Below the pieces are notes generated by a model, which worked only from the letters and a program-made list of their open reading frames with translations, did no database searches and was not told where the DNA came from. From Bacteroides nordii WAL 11050 = JCM 12987 (GTDB lineage: Bacteria > Bacteroidota > Bacteroidia > Bacteroidales > Bacteroidaceae), in the NCBI GenBank assembly GCA_000613465.1, contig BAJA01000030.1, positions 1 to 64,000 on the forward strand: a stretch of DNA of 64,000 bases. The letters are read 5' to 3'. Below are positions 53,813 to 63,096 of this stretch, piece after piece (the stretch's first letter is position 1; every line of letters starts with the position of its first letter). The translations under genes were made by a program, and so were the position numbers.

Positions 53813-54643
53813 ATGGCTAAAGAAGCAAAAAAAGATCCGAATGAGTTGACCGTGGAACAGAAGCTGAAAACACTGTTCCAACTACAAACTATGCTGTCTG
53901 AGATTGACAAGATTAAAACTTTGAGAGGTGAACTTCCATTGGAAGTACAGGATCTTGAAGACGAAATTGCCGGTTTGAGTACACGTATTGATAAAATCAA
54001 AGCGGAAGTAAGCGAACTTAAAGCAGCAATCGCAGGCAAAAGAGTAGAGATTGAAGCGGCAAAGGCTTCTGTAGAGAAATATAAATCACAGCAGGACAAC
54101 GTACGCAACAATCGCGAATATGACTTCTTAACGAAAGAAATCGAATTCCAGACACTCGAAATAGAGCTCTGTGAGAAGAGAATCAAAGAATTTACTGCCG
54201 AAGAACAGGAGAAATCTGAAGAAGTAGCTAAAAGTACAGCTGCTCTGGAAGAAAGACAAAAGGACCTGGATCAGAAAAAGAGCGAACTGGACGAAATCAT
54301 TTCTGAAACAAAACAGGAAGAAGAAAAGTTGAGAGATAAAGCAAAAGATCTGGAGACCAAAATAGAACCACGTCTGTTGCAGTCATTCAAACGTATCCGT
54401 AAAAACTCTCGTAATGGTTTAGGCGTTGTATACGTTCAACGTGATGCTTGTGGTGGTTGTTTTAACAAAATCCCGCCTCAGAGACAACTTGATATCCGTT
54501 CACGTAAAAAAGTAATTGTTTGTGAATACTGCGGACGTATTATGATTGACCCGGAACTGGCAGGTGTTGAGATTAGCCACAAGGTAGAAGAAGCTCCGGC
54601 ACCAACAGCAAAAAGAGCTATCAGAAGAAAAACTGCTGAATAA
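53813..54643 (+). CDS. Coiled-coil protein with C4-type zinc ribbon
   Basis: The 276-residue protein has a long antiparallel coiled coil (residues about 15-190, rich in Glu and Lys), then a zinc ribbon: CGGCFNKIPPQ and CEYCGRIM give the CxxC...CxxC set. It matches the CT398/zf-RING_7 family. The role is unclear; chaperone-like or nucleic-acid-linked functions have been suggested. It is co-transcribed with the Nif3-like gene and followed by a strong terminator. Confidence 0.9.
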   Translation: MAKEAKKDPNELTVEQKLKTLFQLQTMLSEIDKIKTLRGELPLEVQDLEDEIAGLSTRIDKIKAEVSELKAAIAGKRVEIEAAKASVEKYKSQQDNVRNNREYDFLTKEIEFQTLEIELCEKRIKEFTAEEQEKSEEVAKSTAALEERQKDLDQKKSELDEIISETKQEEEKLRDKAKDLETKIEPRLLQSFKRIRKNSRNGLGVVYVQRDACGGCFNKIPPQRQLDIRSRKKVIVCEYCGRIMIDPELAGVEISHKVEEAPAPTAKRAIRRKTAE

Positions 54644-54674
54644 AAAAACAGCTCTCAATAGTTAATATCCTATT

Positions 54675-54718
54675 AAAAGGTGGATGGATTGTATAATTAC
54701 AATTTATCCACCTTTTTC
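54675..54718 (+). terminator. Hairpin terminator after the zinc-ribbon gene
   Basis: AAAAGGTGGATGGATTGTA pairs with TACAATTTATCCACCTTTT, with one mismatch and a short loop, followed by TTTTTCTTTT. Confidence 0.85.
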
Positions 54719-54827
54719 TTTTATCCCATCCTACATACTTCTCTGTATGTGAGGAACAATCTTCCCGGCATTCTAAACAAACTGAAACTTTAGTTGTTTT
54801 CTTTTCATTTCTTAAAAACCTGAACTT

Positions 54828-56222
54828 ATGAATATGCGAGCGTGGAGCATATCGCTCCTTTTGTTTCTTTCGTCCGTAGCCTCGGCGCAGACTGCGAACC
54901 GTTATCTGGACACTCCCTTGCCACAAACCTGGGAAGAGGGAGGAAAAGTATTTCAACAGATATTACCTGTAGACGATCAGTGGTGGAAATCTTTCGGAGA
55001 TCAGACTCTTGACTCATTGATAACCATTGCTGTAGACCGTAACTATTCGGTGTTGACTGCGATAGACCGTATGAATGCAGCAAAGGCAAACCTACGTATG
55101 GAGCGTAGCAATTTCTTTCCAAGCCTTGGAATAAATGCCGGATGGACACGTCAGCAAACCAGTGGTAACACCAGTGAGATACCACAGACAACCCAACATT
55201 ATTATGATGCTTCTATCAATATGAGCTGGGAATTAGATATATTCGGAAGCATCCGACAACGGGTAAAAGCGCAGAAAGAGACTTTTGCCGCCAGTAAAGA
55301 AGAGTATACAGCAGTAATGGTTTCCTTATCAGCACAAGTAGCCTCAGCATATATCAATTTGAGGGAACTACAACAAGAGTTACGAGTGGTAGAGAAAAAT
55401 TGTACTTCACAAGCTGCCGTACTGAAAATCACTGAAGTAAGATATAATACAGGGTTGGTATCCAAACTTGATGTAGCTCAGGCTAAATCAGTATACTACA
55501 GTACCAAAGCTTCCATACCACAATTAGAATCGGGTATCAATCAATATATTACCACATTGGCCGTATTGCTCGGAACCTATCCGCAGGAAGTACGTCCCGT
55601 ATTGGACCGGGTAGGGGAATTGCCGGATTATATGGAACCCATCGGAGTTGGTCTACCTGCCGATTTACTAATGAGAAGACCGGATATCCGCAGTGCTGAA
55701 CGTCAGGTAAACGCACAAGCCGCTTTGTTGGGTGCCTCTAAATCAGACTGGTTACCACAAGTATTCCTGAAAGGTTCCGTCGGTTTTGCATCTAAAGACC
55801 TCAAAGACTTTGGCAATCATAAAAGTTTCACCTACGAAATAGCCCCTGCTCTAAGTTGGACTATCTTCAATGGTGGCAAACTGATAAATGCCACCAAATT
55901 AGCCCGTGCACAATTGGACGAATCAATAAATCAGTTCAACCAGACTGTATTGACAGCCGTACAGGAAACAGATAATGCCATGAACGCTTACCGCAATTCT
56001 ATCAAGCAAATAGTAGCCTTGCGGGAAGTACGTAACCAGGGACAAGAAACATTGACCCTCTCTCTCGACTTATACAAACAAGGACTCACTCCCTTTCAGA
56101 ATGTACTGGACGCACAGCGTTCTCTGTTGACTTACGAAAATCAGTTAGTACAGGCACGAGGCAATTCACTGCTACAACTGATTGCCCTCTACCAGGCATT
56201 AGGAGGAGGCTGGAATAACTAA
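54828..56222 (+). CDS. RND efflux outer-membrane factor (OprM/NodT-like)
   Basis: This 464-residue outer-membrane factor has a signal peptide (cleavage near VASAQ/T) rather than the usual lipobox. The early block WWKSFGDQTLDSLI is typical, and two outer-membrane-factor repeats follow, with the group sequence LLMRRPDIRSAERQ near residue 280. It ends LLQLIALYQALGGGW. It is gene one of a three-gene RND operon with the adaptor 22 bp downstream and the pump after it. Together they would export drugs, bile acids or similar compounds; the substrate cannot be read. Confidence 0.92.
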   Translation: MNMRAWSISLLLFLSSVASAQTANRYLDTPLPQTWEEGGKVFQQILPVDDQWWKSFGDQTLDSLITIAVDRNYSVLTAIDRMNAAKANLRMERSNFFPSLGINAGWTRQQTSGNTSEIPQTTQHYYDASINMSWELDIFGSIRQRVKAQKETFAASKEEYTAVMVSLSAQVASAYINLRELQQELRVVEKNCTSQAAVLKITEVRYNTGLVSKLDVAQAKSVYYSTKASIPQLESGINQYITTLAVLLGTYPQEVRPVLDRVGELPDYMEPIGVGLPADLLMRRPDIRSAERQVNAQAALLGASKSDWLPQVFLKGSVGFASKDLKDFGNHKSFTYEIAPALSWTIFNGGKLINATKLARAQLDESINQFNQTVLTAVQETDNAMNAYRNSIKQIVALREVRNQGQETLTLSLDLYKQGLTPFQNVLDAQRSLLTYENQLVQARGNSLLQLIALYQALGGGWNN

Positions 56223-56244
56223 AATTACTAAAACCTATATAACA

Positions 56245-57321
56245 ATGAAAAGATTACTGTATATCCTTCTCGCCCTACCATTATTAATAGGATGTCAGGG
56301 GAAGAAAAAAGCCACCGGAGATGCTATGCCTGTACCCGAAGTCAGCGTAGCCCATCCGCTTGTGAAAGATATTACGCTTACCAAAGATTACCCGGGCTAT
56401 TTAACCACCGAACAGACGGTAAACCTCGTAGCACGAGTCAACGGCACTTTACAATCAGCTTCCTATACACCAGGAAGCCGGGTCAAAAAGGGACAATTAC
56501 TATTCGTCATAGAACCCACTATTTATAAAGACAATGTGACGAAAGCCGAAGCCGCCCTTAAAACAGCTCAAGCACAACTGACATACGCCCGCAATAATTA
56601 TTCCCGTATGCGTGAAGCACTGAAAAGCGATGCAGTAAGCCGGATACAAGTATTACAGGCAGAATCTTCCGTAGCCGAAGAAACAGCTGCTGTCAGTAAT
56701 GCCGAAGCTGCACTGAATACAGCACGCACCAATCTGGGATACTGCTATATTCATGCACCATTTGATGGAACCGTCAGTCGAAGTACAGTAGATGTAGGTA
56801 GCTATATCAGTGGTGCCGTACAACCTACCACACTGGCTACTCTCTACAAGGACAATCGTATGTACACCTACTTTAACGTAGCCGATAACCAATGGCTTTC
56901 AATGCTGATGAGTGCCCCTTCTAAAGACGGTAAAGAAATACCGGAACTTCCTCGCGAGGTTATTGTAAAATTAGGGGAGGATGGCAGACAGACTTATCCT
57001 GCCACTCTTGATTATCTGTCTCCAAACGTGGATTTAAGCACTGGAACACTCACAGTCCGAGCCAATCTGGATAATCCGAAAGGCCTGCTGAAAAGCGGAT
57101 TATACGTCAGCATTACACTGCCATACGGAGAACAGAAAGAAGCTGTTCTAATCAATTCAGCTTCTATCGGTACAGATCAGCTTGGCAAATATGTGTATAT
57201 TGTAAATGATTCTAATATAGTACGTTATCGCCATATCAGTGTAGGGCAACTAATAGGAGACAGCCTGCGTCAGGTTACAACCGGACTCTCTCCACAGGAA
57301 CGTTATGTCACCAAAGCCTGA
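56245..57321 (+). CDS. RND efflux periplasmic adaptor lipoprotein, C-terminus lost by a frameshift
   Basis: This 358-residue adaptor has lipobox LLIGCQ (Cys17), barrel-sandwich halves (ARVNGTLQSASYTPGSRVKKGQLL and IHAPFDGTVSRSTVDVGSYI) and a helical hairpin (residues about 95-155). The frame ends YVTKA at 57321. With one more C at 57317-57318 (GCCTG to GCCCTG) it would continue KALMKVRDGMKVKAVGN and stop at 57365, giving 373 residues and the usual family end. The truncation would lose only the C-terminal tail, so activity might survive. It links pump and outer-membrane factor. Confidence 0.92.
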   Translation: MKRLLYILLALPLLIGCQGKKKATGDAMPVPEVSVAHPLVKDITLTKDYPGYLTTEQTVNLVARVNGTLQSASYTPGSRVKKGQLLFVIEPTIYKDNVTKAEAALKTAQAQLTYARNNYSRMREALKSDAVSRIQVLQAESSVAEETAAVSNAEAALNTARTNLGYCYIHAPFDGTVSRSTVDVGSYISGAVQPTTLATLYKDNRMYTYFNVADNQWLSMLMSAPSKDGKEIPELPREVIVKLGEDGRQTYPATLDYLSPNVDLSTGTLTVRANLDNPKGLLKSGLYVSITLPYGEQKEAVLINSASIGTDQLGKYVYIVNDSNIVRYRHISVGQLIGDSLRQVTTGLSPQERYVTKA

Positions 57322-57360
57322 TGAAAGTAAGGGATGGAATGAAAGTAAAGGCAGTTGGCA

Positions 57361-57427
57361 ATTGACAGTTGATAATTGACAATTGACAGTTTATCATTAA
57401 TCATTCATCATTAACCATTAATCATTA
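57361..57427 (+). repeat. Heptamer tandem repeats between RND adaptor and pump genes
   Basis: Two blocks of 7-base units: ATTGACA, GTTGATA, ATTGACA, ATTGACA (57361-57388), then ATCATTA, ATCATTC, ATCATTA, ACCATTA, ATCATTA (57393-57427). They end six bases before the pump ATG. Copy number could vary. Confidence 0.75.
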
Positions 57428-57432
57428 ACATC

Positions 57433-60400
57433 ATGTTTTCAAAATTCTTCATCAACCGCCCCATATTCGCCACCGTTCTGGCGCTTATCATTGTGGTGGC
57501 AGGATTGGTGACACTCAATATATTGCCCGTGGCGCAATTCCCGGACATTACACCGCCTACGGTGCAAGTTTCCGCCGTATATCCCGGAGCTAATGCCGAA
57601 ACAGTAGCGCAAACTGTAGGTATCCCTATCGAACAGCAAGTGAACGGGGTAGATGGTATGCTCTATATGTCGTCTACTTCCTCTTCGTCAGGAGCCTATT
57701 CGTTAACTATCACTTTTGCTGTGGGTACGGATGTGGATATGGCTACTGTACAAGTGCAAAACAGGGTAAGTGTAGCACAATCATCACTACCGGAACCAGT
57801 TGTTGTACAAGGTGTAACCGTACAAAAGCAATCATCAAACATCGTCATGTTCCTCACCATGAGTGCCAAAGACTCGGTGTATGATGGACTTTATCTGACC
57901 AATTACGCCAAGCTGAACCTCGTAGATCAACTCACACGTGTTCCGGGCGTAGGGGCTGTCAATGTAATGGGAGCAGGGGACTACTCCATGCGTGTCTGGC
58001 TCGATCCGGAGGCTATGCGTATCCGTAGTATCTCTCCGGCAGAGATCTATCAGGCTATTCAATCGCAGAATATGGAAGTAAGTGCCGGGACGGTCGGTCA
58101 ACCTATTGGAAAAGATAATGCCAATGCTTTCCAATACAGTTTGACCGTGAAAGGGCGCCTCTCATCACCGGACGAGTTCGGTAATATTGTTCTTCGCAGT
58201 GATACAGGAGGTAAGATGCTCCGCCTGAAAGATGTGGCACGTATCGATCTGGGATCCGCTTCCTATAATGTTGTTTCTCAGTTACGCGGAAAACCGACAG
58301 CTGCCATTGCTATTTATCAACAACCCGGCTCTAACTCCCTCGACGTATCCAAGGGAGTGAAAGCCAAAATGCAGGAACTGGCTCAGACCTTTCCTTCAGG
58401 AGTAGAGTATAACGTGACATTGGATACAACAGACGTAATCAATGAATCTATCGACGAAGTACTTGTTACCTTCCTCGAAACCACTCTATTGGTAGTACTT
58501 GTTATTTTTCTCTTCCTTCAGAACTGGAGAGCGGTTATCATTCCATGTATTACCATCCCGGTATCTCTTATTGGTACACTGGCAGTGATGGCTGCACTTG
58601 GATTCTCTATCAATACACTAACGCTGTTTGGATTAATATTAGCCGTTGCCATTGTGGTAGATGATGCCATAGTGGTGGTAGAAAATTCATCGCGACTTCT
58701 TGAAACAGGACAATACTCCCCACGTGAAGCCGTCACAAAAGCAATGGGAGAGATTACCGGTCCCATTGTCGGTGTAGTACTTGTATTGCTGGCTGTATTT
58801 ATACCGACAACACTTATCAGTGGTATCTCCGGACAACTATACAAGCAGTTTGCTCTTACCATTGCTGCATCTACTGTATTAAGTGGTTTCAACTCCCTGA
58901 CACTGACTCCGGCACTTTGTGCTCTGTTTTTGGAGAAGAGTAAGCCATCTACTTTCTTTATCTATAAAGGATTCAACAAGGCATATGACAAAACCCAGGG
59001 AGCGTATGACCGCATTGTTAAATGGTTGCTCGAACGTCCCGGAACAGCATTGATCTCTTATGGTATTTTCACCGCCATCGCCATACTGTTATTTGTGAAA
59101 TGGCCGTCTACATTCGTTCCTGATGAAGATGACGGATATTTTATTGCTGTAGTACAGTTACCTCCTGCCGCCAGCCTGGAACGTACACAAGCTGTTGGTA
59201 AACAGATAAATGCCATACTTAATACATATCCCGAAGTGAAAGATTATATTGGTATCTCCGGTTTTTCCATAATGGGAGGAGAGGAAAGTAATGGCGGTAC
59301 ATATTTCGTCGTTCTAAAACCGTGGAGCGAACGGAAAGGTAAAGAACATACCGCTGCTGCCGTAGTAGAACGTTTCAATGAAATGGCATACAGTATACAG
59401 GAAGGACAGATATTTGCCATGGTTCCACCTGCTATTCCTGGTCTTGGAGCTACCGGGGGATTGCAGCTACAGTTGGAAGACACCCGTAACCTGGGTCCAA
59501 CAGAAATGCAACAGGCCATTGCAACCTTAATGGCAAACTACCATAGCAAACCGGCCCTGGCTTCCGTCAGTAGCCAATACCAAGCCAATGTTCCACAATA
59601 TTTTCTGAATATCGACCGCGATAAAGTACAATTTATGGGTGTTCAGCTTAATCAGGTATTCGCTACATTGGGTTATTATATGGGTGCTGCTTACGTGAAC
59701 GATTATGTACAATTCGGACATATTTATCAAGTGAAAATAGAGGCTAATGATCAAGCTCAGAAGGTGATTGACAATGTGTTACAGCTAAGTGTACCGAATG
59801 GGAAAGGGGAGATGGTACCTTTTTCTTCCTTCACTAAAGTAGAAGAGCAATTGGGACAAGACCAGATAAATCGTTACAATATGTATCAAACAGCAGCCAT
59901 AACTTGTAATGTAGCTCCCGGCTTTTCTTCCGGCGAAGGCATTCAACAGATGGAAGAACTTGTCAGCGAACAATTAGGAGGGGAATATGGCTATGAATGG
60001 ACTTCTGTAGCCTATCAGGAAACACAGGCAGGAAATACTACTACAATTGTTTTTCTCATGGCGTTATTAGTAGCTTCCTTGTACTTGCCGCACAATATGA
60101 AAGCTGGACAAGCCCCGTAGCAGCTATTATGGGATTACCCGTAGCACTCCTTGGAGCGATGATTGGCTGCTTTGTCATGGGCACACCGGTAAGTATCTAT
60201 ACCCAGATTGGTATTATCCTGCTTATTGCACTCTCAGCCAAAAATGGTATTCTAATTGTAGAATTCGCCCGCGACTTCCGGGCAGAAGGAAACTCCATCA
60301 GAGATGCTGCCTATGAAGCGGGCCACGTTCGTCTAAGGCCAATTCTCATGACGTCATTTGCATTTGTATTAGGGGTTATGCCATTGTTGTTTGCTTCCGG

Positions 60401-60533
60401 TGCAGGAGCTGAAAGTCGCATCGCCTTGGGAGCTGCAGTAGTATTTGGTATGGCAATGAATACTTTACTTGCTACCGTCTATATACCAAACTTCTATGAA
60501 CTGATGCAAAAATTGCAGGAACGATTTAAATAA
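57433..60533 (+). pseudogene. RND efflux pump (HAE1/AcrB family), frameshifted (-1) as sequenced
   Basis: The first frame gives a typical RND pump from MFSKFFINRPIFATVLALI through the porter domains, the central LILAVAIVVDDAIVVVEN block and most of the second half. It stops at 60120 after VFLMALLV. A second frame continues FLVLAAQYESWTSPVAAIMG to the end at 60533. One T added at 60075-60076 (GCTTCC to GCTTTCC) joins them as a 1033-residue protein, the normal family size. The membrane proton-relay Asp pair (VVDDA) is present. As written the pump would lack its last five or so helices; sequencing error is the simpler explanation. Confidence 0.92.
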
Positions 60534-60632
60534 TATGCTAATGTAATAATGTGCCAATGTGCCAATTGCTGCGCTATATTAACACCACGCAGCTAATTGG
60601 CACATTATTACATTGGCATATTATTATAATCC
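60531..60632. repeat. Long imperfect inverted repeat after the RND operon
   Basis: TAATATGC-TA-ATGTAATAATGTGCCAAT (from 60531) pairs with the near-complement ending at about 60628. A second register, GTGCCAATTGCTGCG with CGCAGCTAATTGGCAC, lies inside. It overlaps the RND stop codon and the 3' end of the HsdR_N-like gene. It may act as a bidirectional terminator. Confidence 0.7.
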
Positions 60633-61062
60633 GGAATATCCTTAAGAAACACATAACATTGCTTCTCATAATCCATCTTGCAACAATAATGCTGCATTCC
60701 ATTACTCACTATCAGATAATCGACTTTTAACACCATGTTATAACGTGTAATCTGGTCAAACACAGCTTGCGTAATTTCTATGTGCGGTGCTTTATATTCT
60801 ACAATCATCCGCGCTGTAAGATCCTCCGATATAGTACAGTATCACACCTTTTCTTCGTTCCATTCAGGTTAAGAAGCACCTCGTTAGCCATCAATGCCAT
60901 CGGATATCCTTTATGTGCAATAAGAAAGTGAACGAAGTGCTGCCGTACCCATTCTTCGGGTGTAAGGGCAACATATCGTTTACGAATTACGTCAAAAATA
61001 ACATTTTTTCCATTTCGTGACGCAATTTTAGTATCAAATACTGGCAAGTTTAACGATAACAT
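60608..61062 (-). pseudogene. HsdR_N-type (type I restriction R-subunit N-terminal-like) protein, frameshifted (-1) as sequenced
   Basis: Two frames combine to about 151 residues. The first, from ATG 61062 (MLSLNLPVFDTKIASRNG), contains the PEEWVRQHFVHFL block and NGTKKRCDTVLY. The second contains MIVEYKAPHIEITQAVFDQI and ends DIPDYNNMPM. The catalytic D...(E/Q)xK-like nuclease pattern (CDTVLY, VEYK) spans the break. The lesion is in a C run at 60823-60824 (one C lost), which would restore LYRRDLTARMIVEYKAP. It is a small stand-alone relative of HsdR N-terminal domains with no restriction system nearby. Confidence 0.78.
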
Positions 61063-61066
61063 TTCG

Positions 61067-61074
61067 TATTTTTG
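61067..61074 (+). promoter_or_regulatory. -7 box for the AMP nucleosidase gene
   Basis: TATTTTTG matches TAnnTTTG and lies 50 bases before the ATG at 61125. Confidence 0.45.
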
Positions 61075-61124
61075 TAAGTTAAATAATGGCTCTCTGTAAA
61101 GAGAGCACAAATTTAATGAATCTT

Positions 61125-61900
61125 ATGAAAACAAAGGAAGAAATCGTAGCTAATTGGCTACCCCGTTACACAAAACGTAACCTGGAAGATTTTGGAGAGT
61201 ATATTCTGTTGACCAACTTCAACAAGTACGTAGAAATATTTGCAGAGAAGTTCAATGTCCCCATTCTGGGGCGTGATGCCAACATGATATCTGCAAGTGC
61301 AGAGGGCATCACTATCATTAACTTCGGTATGGGAAGTCCCAATGCCGCCATCATCATGGATCTTTTAAGTGCTATTCAGCCTAAAGCCTGCCTTTTTTTA
61401 GGTAAATGTGGAGGGATCGATAAGAAAAATAAAATAGGTGATCTTATTCTCCCTATCGCCGCCATCCGTGGTGAAGGAACCTCCAATGACTATTTTCCAC
61501 CCGAAGTACCTGCACTGCCGGCATTTATGCTGCAACGCGCCGTATCTTCCTCTATCCGCGACTATGCCGTGATTACTGGACCGGTACTGTCTATACCACC
61601 AACCGCCGTATTTGGGAACATGATGAAGAATTCAAGAAATACCTGACTAAAACCCGTGCTATGGCAGTAGATATGGAAACTGCCACTCTTTTCAGTTGTG
61701 GTTTTGCCAATCATATCCCAACAGGAGCTTTACTATTGGTTTCTGACCAACCCATGATCCCGGAAGGTGTAAAAACCGATAAAAGTGACAACATTGTCAC
61801 CCAAAACTATGTCGAGGAACATGTGAAGATAGGTATTGCTTCACTACGCATGATTATTGATGAGAAAAAGACCGTAAAACACTTGAAATTCGACTGGTAA
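61125..61900 (+). pseudogene. amn: AMP nucleosidase, frameshifted (-1) as sequenced
   Basis: The first frame (from MKTKEEIVANWLPRY at 61125) has INFGMGSPNAAIIMD and FLGKCGGIDKK, both of the PNP/UDP nucleosidase fold. The second frame begins near YWTGTVYTTNRRIWEHDEEF and carries AMAVDMETATLF, the catalytic Met-Glu region. Adding a C at 61567-61568 (GCCG to GCCCG) joins them to a 258-residue protein, which fits the short AMP nucleosidase of Bacteroidetes. It would split AMP to adenine and ribose 5-phosphate. An annotation as a general nucleoside phosphorylase is possible. Confidence 0.85.
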
Positions 61901-61912
61901 GGCTTTTGATAT

Positions 61913-62931
61913 ATGGCAAAACAAGAACTTAGTTGCGATGACATCCTCAAAGAATTGAGGCTAAGCAATACCGCCCGATCTATTACTTGATGGGAGAAGA
62001 ATCATATTATATCGATCTCATAGCCGATTATATAACAGACAATGTATTGAGTGAAACCGAGAAAGAATTCAATCTGACTGTAGTATATGGTGCTGATGTA
62101 GACATAGCAACGGTTATTAATGCTGCTAAACGATATCCTATGATGTCCGAATATCAGGTAGTAATTGTAAAGGAAGCACAAGCAATACGTAATATGGAAG
62201 AGCTTTCTTTTTATCTTCAGAAACCATTGAACTCTACCATCCTTGTAATATGCCACAAACATGGTACATTGGACAAACGAAAGAAACTGGTGGCAGAAGT
62301 AGAAAAGGTCGGTATTCTATTTGAATCCAAAAAGATCAAAGACTCTCAACTTCCTGTATTTATAAACTCATACATGAAACGTAAAGGCATCGACATGGAG
62401 CCTAAAGCGTCGGCTATGCTTGCAGATTTTGTGGGTACGGATCTAAGCCGCCTTACAGGAGAACTGGAGAAGTTAATCATTACCTTACCCGCAGGCCAGA
62501 AGAGAGTGACACCTGAACAAATAGAGAAGAATATAGGTATCAGCAAAGATTATAATAACTTTGAACTACGTAGTGCATTAGTAGAGAAGGATATTCTTAA
62601 AGCAAATAAAATAATAAAATACTTTGAGGAAAATCCGAAAACTAATCCGATACAAATGACCCTTTCATTGCTATTCAATTTTTATTCAAATCTAATGTTA
62701 TCCTACTATTCTCCCGAAAAAACAGAACAGGGGATTGCCTCTTGGTTAGGTCTGAAATCGCCTTGGGCCGCCCGCGATTATCTAACTGCCATGCGTCGTT
62801 ACAACGGTGTAAAGACCATGCAAATCATTGGAGAAATACGATATGCAGATGCAAAATCCAAAGGAATAAACAATGCATCTATGAGCGATGGCGATATTCT
62901 TCGTGAATTGGTGTTTAAAATTCTTCATTGA
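61913..62931 (+). pseudogene. holA: DNA polymerase III delta subunit, frameshifted (-1) near its start as sequenced
   Basis: The frame from ATG 61913 reads MAKQELSCDDILKELR and then breaks. The main frame resumes with YRPIYYLMGEESYYIDLI and continues to 62931. One missing G at 61959-61960 (GAGGCT to GAGGGCT) joins them to 339 residues. The delta fold is clear: the AAA+ like N-terminal part, FVGTDLSRLTGELEKL and the C-terminal SKGINNASMSDGDILRELVFKI. HolA loads the sliding clamp in the replication complex. As written, translation could start at the internal ATG 61987 and make a protein missing about 25 residues. Confidence 0.9.
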
Positions 62932-63055
62932 AAATATAACAGAAGAAAGACTCTATTTAGATAGATTCAACCGCTTCTTGAAATTTAAAAATATAAAAAA
63001 CCTTTCATGTCTTATTTTTGAGAAATCAAAAGGATGGAAAATAGATATACAGTAT

Positions 63056-63096
63056 AATGAGAGATAATGTTTCTATACATTACCTCTCATTATTTT
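63056..63096 (+). terminator. Terminator hairpin downstream of holA
   Basis: AATGAGAGATAATG (63056-63069) pairs with CATTACCTCTCATT (63078-63091) at 13 of 14 positions, followed by ATTTTAAG. A TATTTTTG box at 63013-63020 just before it could make a short RNA. Confidence 0.75.

Noticed and set aside
60061..60080. Programmed ribosomal frameshift in the RND pump
   Set aside because: No slippery heptamer followed by a stem or pseudoknot; the same kind of single-base loss occurs in eight other genes here.
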